Assembly: GCA_012038135.1 (NCBI GenBank)
Contig: JAAVJQ010000004.1
Location: 1 to 64,000, forward strand
Reading direction: 5' to 3'
Length of the DNA: 64,000 nt
Source: Salinimicrobium nanhaiense
GTDB taxonomy: Bacteria; Bacteroidota; Bacteroidia; Flavobacteriales; Flavobacteriaceae
Below, one piece after another: positions 36,750 through 47,850 of the stretch. Within the stretch, counting starts at the first letter, position 1, and the number at the start of each line of letters is the position of its first letter. Under the pieces are notes generated by a model. The model saw only the letters and a list, made by a program, of their open reading frames with translations, was not told where the DNA came from and searched no databases. Both the position numbers and the translations under genes were made by a program.

Positions 36750-37261
36750 GCTGTTGTTGTATTTATTATTTTGAGATACTTCTTTAATTCAGTTATAAAA
36801 ACTTCCGGAGAAGATTGCTCTGCGGAAATATTGAGGTCAAAAATGCCCTTTTTGTCTTCTGTTTTCCTGCCGACTTTCAGCCTCGCCCGGGAAACCGAAA
36901 CGAGGAAATCGGCCATTTTATTTTCTTCCGCAGTAAAAGAAATCAGCACATCATATTCGGAATTCACAAAAGCTGCTGCAGCCTCGCCGGGTTTACCATT
37001 CCATCCAAAATCCTTACGGGAAATTACAGGGGTGTCAAAAATGACATTGCTGACATGCCTTTCCATGCACATCACCGGTAAAAAATCCTGCTCTTTCAGA
37101 TTTAGATCCTGCTTCAGCCCGAGAAAAGCATTAAAGCACTTTTCATCTTCAGAATCAAGAATGACTCCAATTTTTCGACTGAAGCTTTTCCCGTGCGGTT
37201 TTTCAGCTAAAGCCAGCAATTTTTTCCGCGCAATAGCGATCTTAATATCAGAAATTTTCAC
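36746..37261 (-). CDS. DUF6913-family protein
   Basis: 171 residues, GTG start at 37261 ([16 protein letters not shown]). Conserved in Bacteroidota next to dapA. Contains short alpha/beta segments ([28 protein letters not shown]) and no known catalytic motif. The ATGA overlap with dapA indicates translational coupling. Function unknown. Confidence 0.75.
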   Translation of the reverse strand: MKISDIKIAIARKKLLALAEKPHGKSFSRKIGVILDSEDEKCFNAFLGLKQDLNLKEQDFLPVMCMERHVSNVIFDTPVISRKDFGWNGKPGEAAAAFVNSEYDVLISFTAEENKMADFLVSVSRARLKVGRKTEDKKGIFDLNISAEQSSPEVFITELKKYLKIINTTTA

Positions 37262-37316
37262 GAGGCGAAATTAGGCATTAAAGGCATACAAAATGTAGTG
37301 CAGAAGACCTTTTTTA

Positions 37317-38015
37317 CTACACAAGATGCAGAAGTCGTAGTTTCTTTTCGCGGGTTACAAAAAACAGGAAGGAAAGTTTAATTGCGGCAAATTTAATTAG
37401 AGAAGCCACGATCTCCACACTTAGATCCCTAAAGTAAAACACTTCCATATCACGTAAAACATCTGCGAAGATAAATGAGAGCGTGAGGCAAATGAAGAAA
37501 ACAGATTTTTTAGAAAAGGAATTCAAGTAGTAGACAAGAGCTGCAACGGCAAGAAAAAGAATATTGAGATAATAAATGATATATATCGAGAAGGTAAATT
37601 CATTTCCCACATTTCTCTCGATCTCAATAATGTGGCTTGACAAAAGATATACATAGATCGCAATGATACCAACAAAATAAAGAGTGGTGAATTTACTGCC
37701 CCGCTCATATTCGGTATGCTTTATAGCCTCACGGGCAAGAATTATATAACTCCCCAACCAAAAGCCCAGGGTGATCTGCTCAAAGTACCAGATGCTGTTC
37801 AAACAACCGGCTACAGTCGCTGCAAGCGCAAACCCGGTAAAAAGGTAAACATTTAGATTTCTGGCTTTTAGTTTTTTGTGATAGTAAACTATCAACGGAA
37901 GAAAAAACAAGACTTCCCCCGATCTCCGGAGCAGTACTTCCTCATTAATAATTCCCGCCAAATTAATTAACATGGCAAGAACTGCTAATGATCCCAGTAA
38001 GATCTTCTGTTTCAT
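37317..38015 (-). CDS. Seven-helix membrane protein of unknown function, paralogue 1
   Basis: 232 residues, seven hydrophobic segments and short basic loops. ATG 38015 is chosen; an in-frame TTG lies seven codons upstream. The C-terminal half contains FADVLRDMEVFYF, similar in position to FYIRDLLMIAGFL of the next gene. The layout resembles the small 7TM YhhN-like group, but its hallmark residues are not evident. No enzymatic or signalling domain is attached. Likely a paralogue of the gene at 38124-38810. Confidence 0.7.
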   Translation of the reverse strand: MKQKILLGSLAVLAMLINLAGIINEEVLLRRSGEVLFFLPLIVYYHKKLKARNLNVYLFTGFALAATVAGCLNSIWYFEQITLGFWLGSYIILAREAIKHTEYERGSKFTTLYFVGIIAIYVYLLSSHIIEIERNVGNEFTFSIYIIYYLNILFLAVAALVYYLNSFSKKSVFFICLTLSFIFADVLRDMEVFYFRDLSVEIVASLIKFAAIKLSFLFFVTREKKLRLLHLV

Positions 38016-38123
38016 TATGAAGGAAATTACGCGCAATATAAAAATTTTAGGAATAAAAAATATTATTCTTTCCTTTTTTAACGAGAAAATCTACAGAACA
38101 TTGAAGATCTCTTAAAACCTCCT

Positions 38124-38810
38124 TTAGAAGCCCGGAAGACTTGAAGTCTTTCTTCTGTGGATCGCGTGCTCCACAAAGGCATAAAAGGAGATGACATGGA
38201 ACAGGGGGAAAAAAATATTAACACTTATATCGGAAATAACAAACATCTTGAAGAACAGTGAAAGTTCCGACACCAGCATTGAAGCTGCACCCAACATTAA
38301 CCAAAGGGAGGCATAATGCGACTTCAAAAGATATTGGGTAAAAGTAAAGGCAAGGAGAAAGATCAACAACGCGAGATAAATGTAGGTCACCGTTTTATAT
38401 GAAGGGATCACTTGGGGTACGAGATCTGCAATGGTAAAAAACAGGAACCCCAGGAATCCATACATGATGATAAGTGAAAGTATTTCCACAGATAGCACCC
38501 TTGCGCTTTTGAACGAGGTAAAGGAAAAAATATAGAGAATCAAAATTGCTAAGGAAAAGGTAAGCATGATCCAAAAGCCATTAGTAAGGAATCCAGCAAT
38601 CATCAGGAGATCTCTTATATAAAAGAGCAGTAAAGCTATTACCATGGCCAGAAACCATTTTTTCGCCCGGTATCTGTAATAAAGGATCAGAGAAGGCAGT
38701 AAGAATAGGGTAGAAAAAGTTACAAGGACGTCGATCTTGAAAATTGATCCTGTAATAAAAAGTACTCCCAGACTAATGAATAGCAGCAACACTTTAAGAC
38801 TTGTCTTCAA
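38124..38810 (-). CDS. Seven-helix membrane protein of unknown function, paralogue 2
   Basis: 228 residues with about seven hydrophobic helices. TTG start at 38810 (M-KTSLKVLLLF). The order of helices, and features such as LLPSLILYYRYRAKK (paralogue 1: FLPLIVYYHKKLKAR) and a final basic tail, suggest that the tandem pair arose by duplication. No family I can name. 108 bases separate the two. Confidence 0.7.
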   Translation of the reverse strand: MKTSLKVLLLFISLGVLFITGSIFKIDVLVTFSTLFLLPSLILYYRYRAKKWFLAMVIALLLFYIRDLLMIAGFLTNGFWIMLTFSLAILILYIFSFTSFKSARVLSVEILSLIIMYGFLGFLFFTIADLVPQVIPSYKTVTYIYLALLIFLLAFTFTQYLLKSHYASLWLMLGAASMLVSELSLFFKMFVISDISVNIFFPLFHVISFYAFVEHAIHRRKTSSLPGF

Positions 38811-38957
38811 TAGCCGATCAGTTATTTAAGATTAAAATTTAAAATTTAGAGCTGAAAATTAAAACAAATTTTAATTCTCTGATTAAAAGCTTTTACTAAA
38901 AGTGGAAAAAACATCTTTGAATATTGTATTTTTCGACATAAAGGTGTCAAAAACTTT

Positions 38958-38965
38958 TACTTTTG
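38958..38965 (+). promoter_or_regulatory. -7 box TACTTTTG of the split 5'-nucleotidase operon
   Basis: Exact TAnnTTTG, 21 bases before the ATG at 38987. It overlaps an upstream in-frame TTG (38963), ruling that out as start and leaving the lipoprotein ATG. Confidence 0.55.
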
Positions 38966-38986
38966 CCCTACATTTTACTCCGCACC

Positions 38987-39742
38987 ATGAAAAAAATTTC
39001 TTTCCTGCTGTTCCTTTTTCTCGCTTCGTGTAAATTCAGCAGTGATTTAGTACCGGCCAGGATAGAAGGAAAGCAGCTGCAGATCAATGATTCCATTCCT
39101 GCCGATGAATCCATGTCTGAATTCATCCAACCATACAAGGAAAATATAGACCGGGAAATGAACCAGGTGCTCTCCTACTCTTCCTTTGATCTTAGCAAAA
39201 GAGATGGAGACTTAAATACAGCAATTGGAAATATGATGGCCGATGCCGTGATGGAGTTGTCCAATCCTGTATTCAAGAAGAGAACGGGAAAATCCATTGA
39301 TATCGTTCTACTCAATCATGGAGGAATTCGTGCCTCCATTAGCGAAGGCCCTATTACCACAAGGACTGCATACCAGGTGATGCCTTTTGAGAATGAAGTA
39401 GTAGTGGCGAAAATGAAAGGCGAACATGTCAGGCAAATGGTTCATTATTTGGTGGATGCCGGAACAGCACATCCGGTTGCGGGTATAGAACTTGAAATTG
39501 GGAAGAACAATAGTATCCAGAAAGTTCTTATAAAGGGGCAGCCACTGGAGGAAGAAAAGGAATATTTTGTTGCTACTAATGATTACCTGTTGAACGGCGG
39601 TGATAATATGGTGTTTTTCTCTAATGCTTCTGAAGTTTTGAACCTGAATTATAAAATAAGAAACCTGTTGATCGATTATTTTAAAAAACATGATACCATT
39701 GCCCCGGTAAGAGATTATCGATTTATAAGAATTAATCAATGA
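38987..39742 (+). CDS. 5'-nucleotidase C-terminal-domain lipoprotein
   Basis: 251 residues. Lipoprotein signal (FLFLFLASC, Cys16 or so), then the 5_nucleotid_C substrate-recognition domain. DGDLNTAIGNMMADAVMEL, LLNHGGIRASI with the conserved Arg, GPITTRTAYQVMPFENEV and LNGGDNMVFF match this domain. It lacks the metallophosphatase part, which the next gene supplies, with a 4-base ATGA overlap. Together they would make a periplasmic 5'-nucleotidase/UshA-like enzyme. Confidence 0.9.
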   Translation: MKKISFLLFLFLASCKFSSDLVPARIEGKQLQINDSIPADESMSEFIQPYKENIDREMNQVLSYSSFDLSKRDGDLNTAIGNMMADAVMELSNPVFKKRTGKSIDIVLLNHGGIRASISEGPITTRTAYQVMPFENEVVVAKMKGEHVRQMVHYLVDAGTAHPVAGIELEIGKNNSIQKVLIKGQPLEEEKEYFVATNDYLLNGGDNMVFFSNASEVLNLNYKIRNLLIDYFKKHDTIAPVRDYRFIRINQ

Positions 39743-40650
39743 AAAGACGCGCATTTTTGAAGAGCAGTGCAGCGGCAGGTGCATTTGCCGGAGCAGGTAG
39801 CCTGGGACTTCTTTCCTTTACAGCCCCAAAAAACCTGAAGCATATTACTATTTTACACACCAATGATGTTCACAGCCATATAGAACCTTTTGAAAAAGAT
39901 CATTCTCAATTTCCGGGAATGGGCGGGGCTGCAAGGAGGTACACGTTAATAGAAGAGATTAGAAAGGAGAATAAGAACACTTTGCTACTCGATGCAGGAG
40001 ACATTTTCCAGGGAACTCCTTTTTTCAATTTCTACGGAGGGGAGCTTGAATTCAAGTTGATGAGCAAGATGGGCTACGATGCCGCCACTATAGGGAACCA
40101 TGATTTTGATAATGGCATCGACGGACTTTACGCGCAACTACCGCATGCCGAATTTAAGTTTTTGAGTGCCAACTATAATTTTAGCAATACCGTCCTCGAT
40201 GGCCAGGTAAAGCCATACCAGGTTTTTCTAAGAAACGGAATAAAGATCGGGATTTTCGGTCTCGGAATTGAACTGGAAGGTTTAGTTGGGAAAGACCTGT
40301 ATAAAGAAACTGAATATTTGGATCCTCTGGAGATCGCAAAGGAAACCGTCAAGAAACTGAAGGAGGAAGAAAAATGTGACCTGGTGATCTGTCTTTCCCA
40401 TTTAGGTTACAATTACCGAAGCGAAAAAATCAGCGATATGAAGCTGGCACAACAAACCAAAAATATTGATCTCATAATTGGTGGTCACACCCACACCTTT
40501 CTACCCAAACCTACCATAGCTCACAACAGCGAAGGGAAAAATGTGCTCATCAACCAGGTGGGCTGGGCCGGAGTAAATCTTGGAAGAATAGATTTTTACC
40601 TTGACGATTCAGGAAAAGTGGATGGAAGCGGAGCCACTATAATCGTCTAA
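39739..40650 (+). CDS. Tat-exported metallophosphatase (5'-nucleotidase catalytic part)
   Basis: 303 residues. Twin-arginine signal MKRRAFLKSSAAAGAFAGAG. Calcineurin-like phosphatase motifs are complete: HTNDVHSHIEP (metal site 1), LDAGDIFQGTPFF, IGNHDFDNG and IGGHTHTF. It ends after the catalytic domain and has no substrate-binding C-domain. The two halves use different export routes (lipoprotein/Sec and Tat), which fits folding with metal in the cytosol for this half only. Confidence 0.92.
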   Translation: MKRRAFLKSSAAAGAFAGAGSLGLLSFTAPKNLKHITILHTNDVHSHIEPFEKDHSQFPGMGGAARRYTLIEEIRKENKNTLLLDAGDIFQGTPFFNFYGGELEFKLMSKMGYDAATIGNHDFDNGIDGLYAQLPHAEFKFLSANYNFSNTVLDGQVKPYQVFLRNGIKIGIFGLGIELEGLVGKDLYKETEYLDPLEIAKETVKKLKEEEKCDLVICLSHLGYNYRSEKISDMKLAQQTKNIDLIIGGHTHTFLPKPTIAHNSEGKNVLINQVGWAGVNLGRIDFYLDDSGKVDGSGATIIV

Positions 40651-40713
40651 CATGATTATTTTATTGATTTTGTGATACACAATAAAAATCTGAGGATGAG
40701 CTGTTTTCAATTT

Positions 40714-40857
40714 TTAACCAGATCTGAATAATTCGGATATTTCTCCTATTATTTGGTGATCTTCAACCATTTCAGGAACTGAAAAAGGCAACTTTATAAA
40801 AAATTTATCAATCTGCCTCTGCCCGAGTCCCTGCACATTTGATAGATTTACCTTAAC
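40714..40857 (-). pseudogene. 47-codon open stretch, possible gene remnant
   Basis: In the 315-base gap before the sensor kinase, the minus strand is open for 47 codons between stops. It reads VKVNLSNVQGLGQRQIDKFF, then IKLPFSVPEMVEDHQIIGEI, ending SELFRSG. The amino-acid mix looks protein-like, but there is no ATG near its beginning (GTG at codon 8 or ATG at codon 30) and no family is recognised. It may be the tail of a decayed gene, a small ORF, or chance. The rest of the gap (40651-40965) shows a TGCCGG/CCGGCA hairpin at 40937-40960 just before the kinase ATG. Confidence 0.25.
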
Positions 40858-40965
40858 TTAATACATCTTCTGCAGAAATGCAGTCCAATTTTTATCTCCC
40901 CCCAGGTATAATTTGAATTTTATACTGAAAAATTCCTGCCGGCAGCAGGCAAGACCGGCAACAAT

Positions 40966-43017
40966 ATGGGGCAGACGACAAAATATCGGAAAATTCTTTT
41001 TCTTTTTCTTCTAATCCTGTGTGTCCCGGCAACGGCGCAGATCAAGGAACCTGTGAGAATTGGAGTTTACAATAATTCTCCAAAGGTATTTATAAATGAA
41101 GATGGCGAAGCCGATGGGATTTTTATAGATCTTATAGAACAGATCTCGGAAAAGGAAGACCTTGAGATCGTGTATGTGGCCGGGGAATGGCAGGAGCTTA
41201 CAAATATGCTACTCACGGGAAAAATAGATGTACTCCCCGATTTTGCCGTTTCGGAAGAGACAGATAGTCTTTTTACAATAAATTCAATTCCTGTTCTAAG
41301 TTCATGGCTGGAAGTATATGCCATTAAAGAAGCACGATTATATTCCATCAAAGATCTCAACAACAAAACCATTGGTGCCCTAAAAGGATCAATTCAGCAG
41401 CAATACCTTGAAAAATATTTGCAGGATGAACTGGCACTCACATTTGACCTGGAGATCTGTGACACCTATCCGCAGTGCATTCAGGCATTAAGAGCCGGAA
41501 AAGCAGATCTTCTCGTCGCCTCAAGATTTTTCTATTTTTCGAATCATTTTCCCGACGACATCTCCCCCACCGGGATCATCTTTAAACCGGCCGATCTTTA
41601 TTTTGGGTTCCAAAAGGAAGCAGATACTCAACTTATACAGTTGATCGATCGAAATCTGGCAGAAATGAAAAATGATCCCAACTCTGCTTATTACAGCATC
41701 CTTCACTCCTGGCTGGATCCCGCTTTTCGCAAACAACATCCTAAATATTTTCTGTGGATCCTGGCAGGGCTACTAACAATCTTACTGGTAGTGCTGGTAT
41801 TTACCTTCGTCTTAAAATATCAGGTGGATTTGAAAACTAAAGCTCTCTGGAGAAAAAACCGGCAGTTGACCAGAGCTAAAGACAGGGCGGAGGAAAATGA
41901 GAGGTTAAAAACGATCTTTCTACAAAACATGTCTCACGAAATAAGAACTCCCATGAACGGGATCATTGGTTTTCTAAGTCTGCTCAAGGAACCCAATCTT
42001 GATTCCGAGTCCCGGGAGAAATATATAGACATAGTCAATAAAAGCGGGAAACGTCTTCTTACCACTATCAATAACATCATTGAAATATCCAAAATAGATT
42101 CCCGCCAAATCGAGGTGCGCACCACAAATGTTGATCTTATTGAAGTAAGTAATTTTTACTATAACTTCTTTTCTCCCCAGGCCAGAGAAAAGAACATTCA
42201 ATTAGTGCTAAATAATAACATACCTCCCGATAAAGCTTTTGTCAAAACCGATAAGTTCATCCTGGACAACATCCTTACCAACCTCATCAACAATGCTTTA
42301 AAATTCACAAATAAAGGGGAGGTCGAAATAGGGAATTCCATTGAAAACGGAAAGGTGAAGTTTTACGTGAAAGATTCCGGAATAGGAATTCCGGAGGGGC
42401 GTCAAAAAGCCATTTTTGAGAGGTTTGTGCAGGCGAACCTCAACATGACCCGGGCACATGAAGGTTCAGGCTTGGGTCTCTCGATCGTAAAAGCTTATGT
42501 AGAGATCTTGAAAGGAGAAATATGGCTGGAATCCAACGAGGGAGAAGGCTCTACGTTCACTTTTACAATTCCTTATATCCCGGCCGAACCCATTACAAGA
42601 CGGGAAGAACCTGAAAATCTTACCGAAGCCCTACAGGGACAACATCTTAAAATTTTAATTGCAGAAGATGACAATATTAGTTTCCTGTTCATTCAACAAT
42701 TGCTAAATAAACCTGAAATAATTCTTTTAAGGGCGGTAGATGGAAAGCAGGTGATAGAACTGGCAAAAGATCATCCCGATCTTTCTCTTATCCTCATGGA
42801 TATAAAAATGCCATTTTTAAACGGAATTGATGCTACCCGAAAGATAAGGCAATTTAACACTACGGTACCTATAATTGCCCAGAGCGCCTACTCATTTACC
42901 GGGGAACAGGAACAGGCACTGGAAGCCGGTTGTAATGATTACATGACCAAGCCTATTAATAAAAGTCGGCTACTTACACTCATTAAAAAACACACCACAG
43001 TTTCCCGTAAAATTTGA
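40966..43017 (+). CDS. Hybrid histidine kinase with solute-binding sensor domain
   Basis: 683 residues. Signal peptide (about 1-25), a periplasmic type-3 solute-binding domain (about 28-255; IKEPVRIGVYNNSPKVFINE, ALKGSIQQQYLE), a membrane helix (about 265-288), HisKA with NMSHEIRTPMNGIIGF (H324), HATPase_c (NLINNALKFT, GIGIP, GSGLGLSIVKAY) and a receiver domain at the C-terminus with D612 in LILMDIKMPFLNG. It has no output domain, so it needs a phosphorelay partner outside the window. The ligand is probably a small solute such as an amino acid. Confidence 0.93.
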   Translation: MGQTTKYRKILFLFLLILCVPATAQIKEPVRIGVYNNSPKVFINEDGEADGIFIDLIEQISEKEDLEIVYVAGEWQELTNMLLTGKIDVLPDFAVSEETDSLFTINSIPVLSSWLEVYAIKEARLYSIKDLNNKTIGALKGSIQQQYLEKYLQDELALTFDLEICDTYPQCIQALRAGKADLLVASRFFYFSNHFPDDISPTGIIFKPADLYFGFQKEADTQLIQLIDRNLAEMKNDPNSAYYSILHSWLDPAFRKQHPKYFLWILAGLLTILLVVLVFTFVLKYQVDLKTKALWRKNRQLTRAKDRAEENERLKTIFLQNMSHEIRTPMNGIIGFLSLLKEPNLDSESREKYIDIVNKSGKRLLTTINNIIEISKIDSRQIEVRTTNVDLIEVSNFYYNFFSPQAREKNIQLVLNNNIPPDKAFVKTDKFILDNILTNLINNALKFTNKGEVEIGNSIENGKVKFYVKDSGIGIPEGRQKAIFERFVQANLNMTRAHEGSGLGLSIVKAYVEILKGEIWLESNEGEGSTFTFTIPYIPAEPITRREEPENLTEALQGQHLKILIAEDDNISFLFIQQLLNKPEIILLRAVDGKQVIELAKDHPDLSLILMDIKMPFLNGIDATRKIRQFNTTVPIIAQSAYSFTGEQEQALEAGCNDYMTKPINKSRLLTLIKKHTTVSRKI

Positions 43018-43109
43018 GCACTTCCTAATATTAAACCCTCAAGGCAATGTAAATTTCATAAAATCATTAAGATTTCCACTTAATTTCATCAATATGATTT
43101 AAATCAGGA

Positions 43110-43136
43110 TTGGAGCCATACCGTAATCTAATTTTG
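43110..43136 (+). promoter_or_regulatory. Promoter of the structured RNA: TTG-N16-TAATTTTG
   Basis: TTG at 43110-43112 and TAATTTTG (exact TAnnTTTG) at 43129-43136, spacer 16 bp, slightly shorter than usual. Predicted start 43139-43142 coincides with the 5' edge of a foldable RNA. Confidence 0.55.
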
Positions 43137-43138
43137 CA

Positions 43139-43297
43139 GACTGAAAATCAGCGTATAATAATTGCGGATCAGGGGTGAAACCGGGATCTATAGCGGGTAA
43201 AACGCAGCAGCAGAGATGCTAAAATGCGTTAAGGAAGCCGCGGTAAAATCTCAAATTTCGGTTAAACCTTTTTAAAGCTTCACCCACTCCTTCAGTT
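43139..43297 (+). ncRNA. Candidate structured RNA, 6S-like long hairpin
   Basis: No ORF. Nested complementary segments make one long hairpin: GACTGAA 43139-43145 with TTCAGTT 43291-43297; GGGTGA 43173-43178 with TCACCC 43280-43285; AACCG 43179-43183 with CGGTT 43259-43263; GCGG 43193-43196 with CCGC 43238-43241; AACGCA 43201-43206 with TGCGTT 43225-43230; AGCA/TGCT (43209-43220) capped by a GAGA tetraloop. An AT-rich asymmetric bubble lies mid-stem (43184-43192 against 43242-43258). A promoter sits directly before it. Closed stem, central bubble and apical hairpin suggest 6S RNA (6S-Flavo is known in this group), but I cannot confirm the family; a riboswitch or leader for the ORF at 43344 is the alternative. 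Confidence 0.55.
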
Positions 43298-43343
43298 AAG
43301 GGTAGATTTGGTATGTCAATTATTGCTGAAAAAAGTTAAAGTA

Positions 43344-43463
43344 ATGATCAGAAAAATGCTTTTCAGAGAGTACAACAGGTTATGCTTCCAGGAAAAATCC
43401 ATGGTTGCAATTATCTTTATCATGACAGTCATTCTTACAGTTATATTGAATTCCGGCGCGTAG
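43344..43463 (+). CDS. Small membrane protein, 39 residues
   Basis: ATG at 43344 to TAG at 43461-43463. A basic N-terminus (MIRKMLFREYNRL) is followed by one hydrophobic helix (MVAIIFIMTVILTVIL) and the tail NSGA, a plausible single-pass inner-membrane miniprotein with positive-inside orientation. It begins 46 bases after the structured RNA and its stop abuts the convergent ligA stop (43464). No Shine-Dalgarno sequence, as is normal in this phylum. Not recognised. Confidence 0.45.
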   Translation: MIRKMLFREYNRLCFQEKSMVAIIFIMTVILTVILNSGA

Positions 43464-46113
<2,650 letters not shown>

Positions 46114-46117
<4 letters not shown>

Positions 46118-46959
46118 GATTTAATGCCCCTTAACATACGGTCCACCCCGAAAATATCCTTTTTAAGCCGGGTTTGGAAATTTTTTTCAGCTAAAAGTGC
46201 TTCAGTTTCTTTTCCCAGGTACTGGTTGATCTCAAAATATAATTTTCCTCCGGGGTTTAGATGCTTTGCAGCCAACAGAGTGATCTTACGGTAGAAGATA
46301 AGCGGATCATTGTCTTTCACATACAAAGCAGTTTCCGGCTCATGTTCCAAGACATTCCGCTGCATTTCCGTTTTTTCAAGTTCCCGCACATAAGGCGGAT
46401 TGGAAATGATAAGGTCATACTGCTGCGGAAGTGGATCGGTGTTCAAAATATCCTTTTGAAGAAATTCAACGGAGACCTGATTCAATTCGGCATTTTCCCT
46501 TGCTACGTTTAACGCTTCTTCTGAAATATCTATAGCTGAAATCTTTGCCTGCGGAAGATTTTTAGCCAGGGAAATTGCAATACACCCGCTGCCGGTACCA
46601 ATATCAAGAACCCGGAGTGCTACGGAAGAATCTGACTCCTCCAGCACCCATTGAACCAGCTCCTCTGTCTCGGGTCTGGGAATGAGCACATTCTTGTCAA
46701 CTTTAAAATTTAAGCCGAAGAATTCTGTTGAGCCGGTGATGTATTGAATGGGTTCATGATCCTGAAGGCGGTCCAAAGCCTGCTCCAGCTTTTGCTTTTG
46801 TGCTTCAGTCAGCTCCCGCTGCGGATCGAGGGCAAGATCTAATCTTGTAAGTCCGGTGAATTCCTGAAGCAGAATAAAAAAGAACGAGCCTGTTTCCTCC
46901 TTAGGATATTCATCCTGTAAGGTTTCAAAAAAGTGATTTTTAAAGGCTGTTATTTTCAT
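46114..46959 (-). CDS. prmC: Release factor glutamine methyltransferase PrmC
   Basis: 281 residues. PrmC methylates the glutamine of the GGQ motif of peptide-chain release factors. The N-terminal helical domain is followed by a SAM-binding fold: VLDIGTGSGCIAISLA and the signature NPPY in DLIISNPPYVREL. PIQYITGSTEFFGLNFKV is the PrmC-specific block. ATG 46959. First gene of its operon. Confidence 0.96.
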
Positions 46960-46978
46960 TCTTATTTAGATGTGTTCT

Positions 46979-47162
46979 CGCAGAGAGCGCAAAGTTTTCC
47001 GCAGAGGACGCAAAGACTCTATTTTAAGCCTAATTTTAGATCGGTCACTAAATATTTCCCGCAGATCCCGGAGAATTACGCAGATTTCTAAACCTTAAAT
47101 TTTCAAATCCTCAAATCCTCAAATCAACAATTGGAATTTGGTGCTTGAAAATTGAAATTTGA
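46979..47162. repeat. Intergenic repeats upstream of prmC
   Basis: CGCAGAGAGCGCAAAG and CGCAGAGGACGCAAAG form a degenerate tandem pair (about 46979-47013). TCCCGCAGATCCCGGAGAAT (about 47060-47079) resembles 32409-32428. TCAAATCC occurs three times (about 47101-47124). TTGGAATTTGGTGCTTG (about 47132-47148) is the reverse-strand form of the 8336 repeat. No gene in this 205-base gap. Confidence 0.7.
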
Positions 47163-47164
47163 GA

Positions 47165-47650
47165 TCAAAGATCTCTTATCATCCACACCGAACAATTATA
47201 GTGACCGGTATCTCCCAAAGGACCTTCAAGTTTTCTGAATCCGCTGCGGGCATACAGTTTTTGGGCATGCTCCATGTAAGGCATGGTTTCCAGATAACAT
47301 TTTTCAAAACCTTCCTGTTTTGCGAAATTGAGGCACTTATGCATCATTTCGGCGCCGGCACCTTTTCCTCTTATTGCAGGTAAAAAATACATTTTTTGAA
47401 GCTCACAAATTTTGCTGTCCCCATTCGCTAACGGAGCGATCCCTGCTCCGCCTATAATCTTACCATCTTCTTCCACCACAAAATATGCCTGCCGCGGCTT
47501 ATCGTATTCGCTGTACATGTCGTTGAGAGAAGCATCTTCGTAAGCAGTTCCTACTTTTGGCACTCCCATTTCAACCAGCACGCTTTGCACCACAGCTTTC
47601 ACCTGCTCATTATCTTTTGGTTCAATCTCCCTTATCAAGTAATTCTTCAT
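47165..47650 (-). CDS. GNAT-family N-acetyltransferase
   Basis: 161 residues. Acetyl-CoA-binding motif A is visible as MYFLPAIRGKGAGAEMMHKC (the R/Q-x-x-G-x-G/A pattern), preceded by the strand KIIGGAGIAPL and followed by the YLETMPYMEHAQKLYARSGF motif B. Transfers an acetyl group to an unknown amine substrate. Single gene flanked by repeats and a 200-base gap. Confidence 0.87.
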   Translation of the reverse strand: MKNYLIREIEPKDNEQVKAVVQSVLVEMGVPKVGTAYEDASLNDMYSEYDKPRQAYFVVEEDGKIIGGAGIAPLANGDSKICELQKMYFLPAIRGKGAGAEMMHKCLNFAKQEGFEKCYLETMPYMEHAQKLYARSGFRKLEGPLGDTGHYNCSVWMIRDL

Positions 47651-47850
47651 TGAATATTTAATTAACAGGCGTAAAAGTAATATTTAAGGAATTCTCTGCC
47701 AATGAAAGGCACGATTCCGGAGCAAAGAATTTTCGTTAACTGATTTTTATCATAATTTTTTGAGGAACTATAGCATATTTTTAATTTTCAAATGCTCCAA
47801 TAAATTTACTTCAGCCTAATTAGCTGGCAGTTACAACAAAAAAATCTGTT

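Noticed and set aside
43139..43297. TPP, cobalamin or RNase P-like motif in the structured RNA
   Set aside because: A GGAAGCCG word and a CCTGATCCG word on the opposite strand recall parts of cobalamin and TPP riboswitches, but the required flanking motifs are absent on both strands and the downstream gene is neither a B1 nor a B12 gene. RNase P and tmRNA signature sequences are missing as well.
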